Position numbers and translations under genes: made by a program. The notes under the pieces were generated by a model, which was given only the letters and a program-made list of their open reading frames with translations, ran no database searches and had not been told where the DNA came from. Below are positions 59,039 to 64,000 of a stretch of DNA of 64,000 bases, one piece after another. Every line of letters begins with the position of its first letter. Position 1 is the first letter of the stretch. Location: positions 1-64,000 of the forward strand of contig JACRJI010000012.1 of assembly GCA_016235665.1 (NCBI GenBank), written 5' to 3'. Source of the stretch: a candidate division TA06 bacterium. GTDB taxonomy: Bacteria > Edwardsbacteria > AC1 > EtOH8.

Positions 59039-59662
59039 ATGTCCACTCTCCAACAACTCTCCCCGGTCCAGCAGGACGCCTTAAAAGAGGTGTTCAACAT
59101 CGGGTCGGGCCAGGCGGCCACCACCCTGGCCGAGGTATTGGGCGTTAAGGTGATGGTCTCGGTGCCCATGATCGGCATCAAGCCGGTGGACGAAGTGCTG
59201 GAGGCCCTGGCCAAGCCGGGCATCCCGGTGTTGAGCCTGGTCAACATCTTTGCCGGCGATGTCTCCGGGGCCACGGTCTGGCTGATGCCGGGCGACAAGG
59301 CCAAGGGTTTCGCCGAGCTTTGCTGGCAGCACATGCCGCAGGCCCGGAAGTCGGAGGAGTTCAACTTCGGCCAGATCCATCGGGAGATCTCGGAGATCAT
59401 GAACAGCGCCTACCTTAACGCCCTGGAGGACATGCTGAACCTGATGACGGTGCCCTCCACCCCGCTGATGCTTTCCGGGGTGATGAAGAACATCCTGGGA
59501 AAGATACTGGCCGAGCGGACCGAGGCCGGCCTGGTGGCCTACGTCCAGAACAAGTTCAGTTTCGGGGAGAAGGAGCACGGCTTCAGCGGGTTCTTCATGA
59601 TGATGCCGGAGGCCGAATCGCTGAGGAAGATGCTGGAGATCCTGAAGGTGGCCGGGGGATAG
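59039..59662 (+). CDS. cheC: CheC-type phosphatase / chemotaxis adaptor
   Basis: The 207-residue protein carries two CheC active-site helices: DALKEVFNIGSGQAATTLAE (Glu17, Asn20) and REISEIMNSAYLNALEDML (Glu119, Asn122), each supplying the Glu/Asn pair that dephosphorylates CheY-P or other receivers. No cheY, cheA, cheD or flagellar gene is in the window, so it may serve another receiver protein. No clear ribosome site before ATG 59039. Confidence 0.88.
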   Translation: MSTLQQLSPVQQDALKEVFNIGSGQAATTLAEVLGVKVMVSVPMIGIKPVDEVLEALAKPGIPVLSLVNIFAGDVSGATVWLMPGDKAKGFAELCWQHMPQARKSEEFNFGQIHREISEIMNSAYLNALEDMLNLMTVPSTPLMLSGVMKNILGKILAERTEAGLVAYVQNKFSFGEKEHGFSGFFMMMPEAESLRKMLEILKVAGG

Positions 59663-59681
59663 TACCTATCTGCCACAGAAA

Positions 59682-59707
59682 GCCTGCCCTGAGCTGTGTC
59701 GAAGGGG
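59682..59707. repeat. gcctgccctgag...tcgaaggg repeat
   Basis: Its reverse complement (cccttcgac, 3 variable bases, gctcagggcaggc) matches 22 of 25 bases of 2441-2465 inside the RHS tip 2 frame. Confidence 0.6.
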
Positions 59708-59752
59708 CACATAATTCACATAGGGATTATCTGAAGCCTCCATCAATATATG

Positions 59753-59781
59753 GCCCCGGAACAGGAAAGGCCGGGGTTTTT
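59753..59781 (+). terminator. Terminator of cheC
   Basis: ccccgg (59754-59759) pairs with ccgggg (59771-59776), then ttttt. Confidence 0.65.
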
Positions 59782-59877
59782 GCGTGTTGCGTGAGGCCGG
59801 AAAATGTATAAAAAGTACATCAATGCAGTAACCTAATCCCCGTTACTCCCGGGCAGAAAAAAGGGGGCGGTCTAACC

Positions 59878-59906
59878 TTGACAAATAATTGTAATTACAT
59901 TATAAT
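59878..59906 (+). promoter_or_regulatory. Perfect consensus promoter of mazEF
   Basis: TTGACA (59878-59883), 17 bp, TATAAT (59901-59906). Confidence 0.88.
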
Positions 59907-59921
59907 TACATTGTAATTACA
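59890..59921. promoter_or_regulatory. Operator of mazEF: three palindromic units 11 bp apart
   Basis: tgtaattaca (59890), tataattaca (59901) and tgtaattaca (59912) repeat every 11 bp, about one helical turn, across the spacer, -10 box and start. This is the arrangement expected for cooperative autorepression by the MazE-MazF complex. Confidence 0.7.
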
Positions 59922-59936
59922 TTACAAGGAGAACAA

Positions 59937-60185
59937 ATGAAAGCCGAGATAATAACCATAGGGAACTCCAGGGGGATCCGCATACCCAAGCTGGTGCTGG
60001 AACAATGCGGGATCAAGAAAGAGATATCCCTGGAAATAGAGGATGACAGGATAGTGATCACACCGGCCAAAAGAAAACCCCGGGCCGGCTGGGACCAGGC
60101 TTTCGGGCTGATGGGACAGAACGGCGATGACTCCCTGCTGATAGACGACCAGATCGGCCTGGAAATGGAGCACTGGAAATGGTAG
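59937..60185 (+). CDS. mazE: MazE-like antitoxin (AbrB-type DNA-binding domain)
   Basis: The 82-residue protein has a swapped-hairpin AbrB domain at its N-terminus (KAEIITIGNSRGIRIPKLVL) and an acidic C-terminal tail (GQNGDDSLLIDDQIGLEMEH) that would block the toxin. Ribosome site aaggag 5 bases before ATG. The stop lies 7 bases inside the toxin gene. It probably represses its own promoter through the repeats at 59890-59921. Confidence 0.9.
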   Translation: MKAEIITIGNSRGIRIPKLVLEQCGIKKEISLEIEDDRIVITPAKRKPRAGWDQAFGLMGQNGDDSLLIDDQIGLEMEHWKW

Positions 60186-60502
60186 TGCGCCAGTACGACA
60201 TCTTTCTGATCTCGCTGGACCCGGCCCGGGGGCACGAAATAAAAAAATCCCGGCCCTGCCTGGTGATCTCGCCGGACGAGATGAATGGGAACATCTCCAC
60301 GGTCATCATAGCGCCTATGACCACAGCCTCACATCCCTATCCCAGCCGGGTGCCGCTCCAGTTCGCCGGCAAGCAGGGATGGGTGGTGCTGGACCAGCTG
60401 CGGACGGTGGACAAGGTCCGCCTGGTCAAACGGCTGGGGGCCGCGGACGAGACGGTGGTAAAAAAAGTAAAGGCCGTGATCAAGGAAATGCTGGTGGACT
60501 GA
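60179..60502 (+). CDS. mazF: MazF/PemK-family mRNA-cleaving toxin
   Basis: The 107-residue protein has the MazF motifs: DIFLISLDPARGHEIKKSRP (basic substrate loop), CLVISPDEMN, VIIAPMTTAS with the catalytic Thr region, and GWVVLDQLRTVDKVRLVKRL. It would cut mRNA at a short specific sequence unless bound by MazE. Overlaps mazE by 7 bases, so the two are translated together. Confidence 0.92.
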   Translation: MVVRQYDIFLISLDPARGHEIKKSRPCLVISPDEMNGNISTVIIAPMTTASHPYPSRVPLQFAGKQGWVVLDQLRTVDKVRLVKRLGAADETVVKKVKAVIKEMLVD

Positions 60503-60595
60503 ACCCCAAAACAGAATGCGAAAAACAAAAACGAATAACGGGGAACCGAGATTGAACAACATAGCAACTATCATAAAGCAACTGGAGTCCATTTG

Positions 60596-62365
60596 ATGAA
60601 AAAACTCTTATCCGGCAACGAAGCCGTGGCCCGGGGGGCCTGGGAGGCCGGGGTCAACGTGGTTTCGGCCTATCCCGGCACGCCCTCCACCGAGATCCTG
60701 GAGAATCTGGCCAAGTACAAGGAGATCTACGCCGAGCTGGCCACCAACGAAAAGGTGGGGCTGGAGGTGGCGGCCGGAGCCTCGTTTGCCGGGGCCCGGG
60801 CTTTGACCTGCATGAAGCACGTGGGTCTTAACGTGGCAGCCGACCCCCTGTTCTCCATGGCCTACATCGGGGCCAGCGGGGGGTTCGTGGTGGTCTCGGC
60901 CGACGATCCCGGTATGCATTCCTCCCAGAACGAGCAGGACAACCGCTACTACGCCAAGATGGCCAAGATCCCCTGCCTGGAGCCCTCCGATTCCCAGGAG
61001 TGCCTGGAGATGACCAGGCTGGCCTTCGAGCTTTCGGAGAAGTTCGATACCCCGGTCCTTTTGCGGCTGACCACCAGGATCTCCCACTCCAAGGGCGTGG
61101 TGGAGCTGGGCGAAAGGAAGGAACACAAGCCCACCGGCTACGTCAAGAATATCGCCAAGAACATCACCATCCCGGCCCACGCCCGCAAGATGCACGCCAT
61201 GGTGGAGGAGCGGCTGAAGAAGCTGGCCGAATACGGCGAAAGCTTCCCCTTCAACCGGGTGGATAAGGGTGACAGCAAGCTGGGTATCATCACCAGCGGC
61301 ATCTCATACCAGTATGCCAAGGATATTTTTCCCGGAGCTTCTTACCTGAAGCTCTCGCTGACCTTTCCCCTGCCGCAGAAGCTGATCGCCGGTTTCATCA
61401 ACTCGGTGGACGAGGTCTACGTGATCGAGGAGAACGACACCTTTTTGGAAGAACAGATAAAGGTCATGGGGTACCAGGTCAAAGGCCAAAGCGCCTTTGA
61501 GAAGGAGATCACCGGGAAATCCAAGGTGCCGATACTGGGCGAGCTGGACCCCACCGCGGTGGCCAGAAGTTTTGGCCTGCAAAAAGATCCGGCCTATCAG
61601 AACATTCAAGTCCCCGGACGGCCGCCGGTGCTCTGCCCGGGATGCCCGCACCGCGGGGTGTTCTTCGCCCTCAACAAGCTCAAGCTCACCGTCACCGGAG
61701 ACATCGGCTGCTACACTTTGGGGATGATGGAACCGCTGAACGCCATGGACACCGTGATCTGCATGGGCGGCAGCGTCACCGCGGCCATGGGCCTGGAGAA
61801 GGCGCTGGGCGTTGAGATGGCCCAAAGGACCGTGGCGGTGATCGGCGATTCCACCTTCTTCCATTCCGGGATCACCGGGCTGATAGACATGGCCTATAAC
61901 AATTCCCAAGGGACGCTGATCATCCTGGACAACCGGATCACGGCCATGACCGGGCACCAGGAGAACCCCGGCACCGGCAAGACCCTGCAGGGAGGCGAGG
62001 CCCCGATAGTGGACTTGGAGCCGCTGGTCAGATCATGCGGCGTTAAGCATGTCCAAATGATAGATCCCCTGAACCTGAAGCAGACCGAGGCAGCCGTCAA
62101 GGAGGCCATCAATAACCCCGGGGTCTCGGTGATCATCGCCAAGTCGCCCTGTATCCTGATCGAGAAGAAATTCCAGCCGGCATTGAGGGTCGATGAGACA
62201 AAATGCGTGGGATGCAAGCTCTGCCTGAAGCTGGGATGCCCGGCCATCTCGTTCGACAAGCAAAAGAAGAAATCCCGGATAGATCCGCTGTACTGCATCG
62301 GCTGCCAGGTCTGCGCGCAGCTTTGTCCCAAAGGGGCCATGGGCCGTGGCGAAGCAGTAAAGTAG
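60596..62365 (+). CDS. iorA: Indolepyruvate:ferredoxin oxidoreductase, alpha subunit
   Basis: The 589-residue subunit oxidatively decarboxylates aryl 2-keto acids from aromatic amino acids to acyl-CoA, reducing ferredoxin. N-terminal pyrimidine-binding domain (VVSAYPGTPSTEILENL), TPP-pyrophosphate domain at ~345-520 (TGDIGCYTLGMMEPLNAMDT, AVIGDSTFFHSGITGLI), and two [4Fe-4S] clusters at the C-terminus (CVGCKLCLKLGCP and CIGCQVCAQLCPKG). ATG 60596 with ggag 9 bases upstream. The beta subunit follows after an unrelated small gene. Confidence 0.95.
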   Translation: MKKLLSGNEAVARGAWEAGVNVVSAYPGTPSTEILENLAKYKEIYAELATNEKVGLEVAAGASFAGARALTCMKHVGLNVAADPLFSMAYIGASGGFVVVSADDPGMHSSQNEQDNRYYAKMAKIPCLEPSDSQECLEMTRLAFELSEKFDTPVLLRLTTRISHSKGVVELGERKEHKPTGYVKNIAKNITIPAHARKMHAMVEERLKKLAEYGESFPFNRVDKGDSKLGIITSGISYQYAKDIFPGASYLKLSLTFPLPQKLIAGFINSVDEVYVIEENDTFLEEQIKVMGYQVKGQSAFEKEITGKSKVPILGELDPTAVARSFGLQKDPAYQNIQVPGRPPVLCPGCPHRGVFFALNKLKLTVTGDIGCYTLGMMEPLNAMDTVICMGGSVTAAMGLEKALGVEMAQRTVAVIGDSTFFHSGITGLIDMAYNNSQGTLIILDNRITAMTGHQENPGTGKTLQGGEAPIVDLEPLVRSCGVKHVQMIDPLNLKQTEAAVKEAINNPGVSVIIAKSPCILIEKKFQPALRVDETKCVGCKLCLKLGCPAISFDKQKKKSRIDPLYCIGCQVCAQLCPKGAMGRGEAVK

Positions 62366-62416
62366 GCCAGTAGTAGAGTAGACCAGTAGACAAGCAGGGA
62401 TGAGAGGACCGTTGAG

Positions 62417-62776
62417 ATGAATAAGTTTCGCGATCTTAAAGTGTATCAAAAAGGAATAAGGTTTTCGCATCATGTGTATGACCTTACCGCTTGTTTTCCC
62501 AAGAGCGAGATATTTGGCTTAACCTCCCAGTTACGAAGGGCATCATACTCCATCGTGTTGAATATCGCCGAGGGGGCAGGAAGCGATTCCAACCGGGAGT
62601 TCGCCAGATATCTGGAGCACAGCCAAAGATCAACCTTTGAAATGATGGCCGGAATGGATATTGCCAAGGAGATCGGGTATGTAACATCCAGCGACTACGA
62701 TGCTTGCCAACAGGAACTAACAGAAATAAGCGTGATGTTGAAGGGATTGCAGCAAAGTCTAAAGAAAAGGCTGTAA
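62417..62776 (+). CDS. Four-helix-bundle protein (23S rRNA intervening-sequence type)
   Basis: The 119-residue protein belongs to the S23/IVP four-helix family: FRDLKVYQKGIRFSHHVYDL, LTSQLRRASYSIVLNIAEGA (the NIAEG signature) and REFARYLEHSQRSTFEMMAG. These genes are found inside rRNA insertions and, more often, scattered singly through genomes; function unknown. Here it sits between iorA and iorB. Flanks are repetitive: gtagaccagtagac before it and an AT-rich ttactacattactactatat after it. Confidence 0.88.
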   Translation: MNKFRDLKVYQKGIRFSHHVYDLTACFPKSEIFGLTSQLRRASYSIVLNIAEGAGSDSNREFARYLEHSQRSTFEMMAGMDIAKEIGYVTSSDYDACQQELTEISVMLKGLQQSLKKRL

Positions 62777-62839
62777 TCGTCTTTACTACATTACTACTAT
62801 ATTACAACTATATTACACTAATACTTACCAAGGAGAACA

Positions 62840-63412
62840 ATGGACACAGTAAATATACTTATCTGCGGAGTGGGCGGCCAGGGCGTGCTTTTGGCCGGGG
62901 ACATCATAGCCGAGGCGGCCATCGCCGCCGGCTTCGACGCCAAGAAGAGCGAGGTTCACGGGATGGCCCAGCGGGGCGGAAGCGTGGTCAGCCACGTCAG
63001 GTACGGGGATAAGGTGAACTCCCCCCTGATCCAGCAGGGCCGGGCCGACGTCATCCTGTCGTTCGAGGAGATGGAGACCGCCCGTTACCTGGATTTCCTC
63101 AAACCCGGGGGGATAGCCGTCATCAACCAGCAGCAGGTGATGCCCATGACGGTGGCCACCGGGGCCGCCGAGTATCCGATGGACATCGTGGAGCAGATCA
63201 AGAAGCAGGGGGTGAAGGTGGTGGCCTGCCCCGGGGTGAAGCTGGCCGAGCAGGCCGGAAGCCCCAAGACCATCAACATCGTGTTGCTGGGCGCGCTGTC
63301 CAAGCACCTGGGCCTGCCGGCCGAAAAGTGGATCGAGACCATAATGGGCCGGGTGCCGCCCAAGACGGTGGAGATGAACAAGAAGGCCTTTGAGCTGGGG
63401 CAGAAGGGCTGA
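62840..63412 (+). CDS. iorB: Indolepyruvate:ferredoxin oxidoreductase, beta subunit
   Basis: The 190-residue subunit has the gamma-type 2-keto-acid oxidoreductase fold: ILICGVGGQGVLLAGDIIAE and SEVHGMAQRGGSVVSHVRYG. It completes the enzyme with IorA at 60596. Separated from iorA by 474 bp holding the S23-type gene. Ribosome site aaggagaac. Confidence 0.93.
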   Translation: MDTVNILICGVGGQGVLLAGDIIAEAAIAAGFDAKKSEVHGMAQRGGSVVSHVRYGDKVNSPLIQQGRADVILSFEEMETARYLDFLKPGGIAVINQQQVMPMTVATGAAEYPMDIVEQIKKQGVKVVACPGVKLAEQAGSPKTINIVLLGALSKHLGLPAEKWIETIMGRVPPKTVEMNKKAFELGQKG

Positions 63413-63425
63413 CCGCCCCCTCGAT

Positions 63426-63478
63426 CCCCCTCCCACAAGGAGGGGGAGGCAAACACCCCTTCCCCTGCGGGGAAGGGG
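63426..63478. repeat. Two adjacent GC-rich inverted repeats
   Basis: ccccctcc/ggaggggg (63426-63446) and ccccttcccc/ggggaagggg with tgc loop (63456-63478). Typical intergenic palindromes; they may also stop the iorB transcript. Confidence 0.6.
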
Positions 63479-63546
63479 CGGGGGTTAGGTCAGTGCATAT
63501 TAGCGCCTAAAGGTCTTCTATGGCTTCTTGAAAGATAAGATAAAAC

Positions 63547-64000
63547 GTGACTGAAAATACTAGCCTCACGCCCTACGGGCAGATAGCTCCCATCTACGAC
63601 ATCCTGATGTCGGACGTGGACTACAAGTCATGGGCGCAATACATCCTGGAACTGTTGGAACGGGCCGGGGCCAAGCCCGGACAGAGCCTTTTGGACCTGG
63701 CCTGCGGCACCGGGGCCATGACCTTGCTTTTGGCCCAGGCCGGGTATCGAACCTCGGGAATGGACCTATCCCCGGAGATGCTTAAACTTGCAAGGCAAAA
63801 GGCGGCTGAGCAGAAACAGGAAATGGAATTCTTTCAGGGCGACCTAAGGAATTTCAAAACCGAAAGTAATTACAATGTAATTACCTGTTTTTTTGACAGC
63901 GTCAATTATCTTTTAACCCCGGAGGACGTGGCCGCCTGCTTTTCCTCGGTCCACCGGGCGCTGGAGCCGGGCGGAGCCTTCGTCTTTGACGTAAATACCA
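63547..64000 (+). CDS. Class I SAM-dependent methyltransferase (3' cut by window edge)
   Basis: GTG 63547 opens a frame that runs to the window end (151 codons). Motif I LLDLACGTGAMTLLLAQAGY, motif II region MDLSPEMLKLARQKAAE, motif III-IV GDLRNFKTESNYNVITCFFD, and later EPGGAFVFDVNT mark a small-molecule type methyltransferase (YxxB/UbiE-like). Substrate cannot be told. The ribosome site (gaaagataag) is weak. TGTAATTAC at about 63873 within the gene resembles the mazEF operator unit, probably by chance. Confidence 0.85.
   Translation, partial: MTENTSLTPYGQIAPIYDILMSDVDYKSWAQYILELLERAGAKPGQSLLDLACGTGAMTLLLAQAGYRTSGMDLSPEMLKLARQKAAEQKQEMEFFQGDLRNFKTESNYNVITCFFDSVNYLLTPEDVAACFSSVHRALEPGGAFVFDVNT

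Noticed and set aside
59890-59921. CRISPR-like array at the 11-bp repeats
   Set aside because: Units are 10 bp with 1-bp spacing and lie on a promoter; they are an operator. No CRISPR array or cas gene was seen anywhere.
63868-63884. Second mazEF operator (taattacaatgtaattac) within the methyltransferase gene
   Set aside because: It codes for SNYNVI inside a conserved methyltransferase region and has no promoter beside it; likely coincidence.

Overview
The window reads as chromosomal DNA of a Gram-negative-type, probably anaerobic and amino-acid-fermenting bacterium from a poorly sampled lineage. Most of it is about 55-58% GC. Lipoproteins with lipoboxes, an inner-membrane type IV pilus set and CsgG/PEGA-type envelope proteins argue for two membranes. 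Two glutamate dehydrogenases, indolepyruvate:ferredoxin oxidoreductase, class III aminotransferases, a type I asparaginase and the NADH sensor Rex argue for amino-acid fermentation. Fused pilMN and pilOP genes, a short archaeal-like ValS and abundant intergenic palindromes recall candidate phyla of the FCB/TA06/Edwardsbacteria kind, but that placement is only a guess from gene style.

Layout. 1-6.4 kb: three RHS C-terminal ends with GC-rich, near-identical cores. Each is joined to a different AT-rich toxin tip and followed by a likely immunity gene (lipoprotein, lipoprotein, membrane protein). 6.4-10.9 kb: a broken XRE regulator, then pilMN, pilOP and a PilX-like gene. 10.9-11.6 kb: an intact tRNA-Asn flanked by two tRNA-Asn remnants carrying 15-17 bp palindromes, with a GIY-YIG gene between copies. 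11.6-15.9 kb (minus): one operon of a small protein, a secreted aspartyl protease-PDZ protein, a DUF2089-type regulator, a DUF4097 protein and LiaI/SHOCT-type proteins, bounded by a consensus promoter and a terminator. 16-18.5 kb (minus): a TPR protein and a ROK kinase. 19-23.3 kb: valS and a CsgG/PEGA protein. 23.3-27.4 kb: a stand-alone Sensor-domain membrane protein divergent from a TPR protein and a NarL-type two-component pair. 27.6-33.8 kb: glutamate dehydrogenase, an LVIVD lipoprotein, a 33-residue Lys-rich protein, a DUF2378-like protein and an adenine-deaminase operon. 33.9-39.4 kb (minus): two related PEP/pyruvate-binding ATP-grasp proteins, one with a receiver domain. 39.6-43.6 kb: two AT-rich membrane proteins, a LarA-type racemase and a second glutamate dehydrogenase with a Rex-like operator on its promoter. 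43.7-51.8 kb: a membrane cytochrome-like protein, an MFS exporter, asparaginase, a TPR protein, a GlcD-type oxidase, rex and lpdA. 51.9-55.3 kb: a structured leader in front of a PAS-GGDEF-HD protein. 55.5-59.7 kb: two class III aminotransferases around bioY, then cheC. 59.9-64 kb: mazEF, iorA, a 23S-IVP-type gene, iorB and the start of a methyltransferase.

How the genes fit together. Asparaginase, two glutamate dehydrogenases, the ornithine and broad-range class III enzymes, LarA, GlcD, LpdA and IorAB form a scheme for oxidising amino and 2-keto acids with NAD+ and ferredoxin. Rex, encoded in the middle of this set, is likely to tune it to the NADH/NAD+ ratio. The 5' RHS array is a separate competition locus. 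The rest is envelope homeostasis, signalling and housekeeping. Intergenic spaces hold several families of short palindromic repeats. Promoters are frequently close to the sigma-70 consensus (TTGACA, 17 bp, TATAAT), and most genes have clear AGGAG sites.
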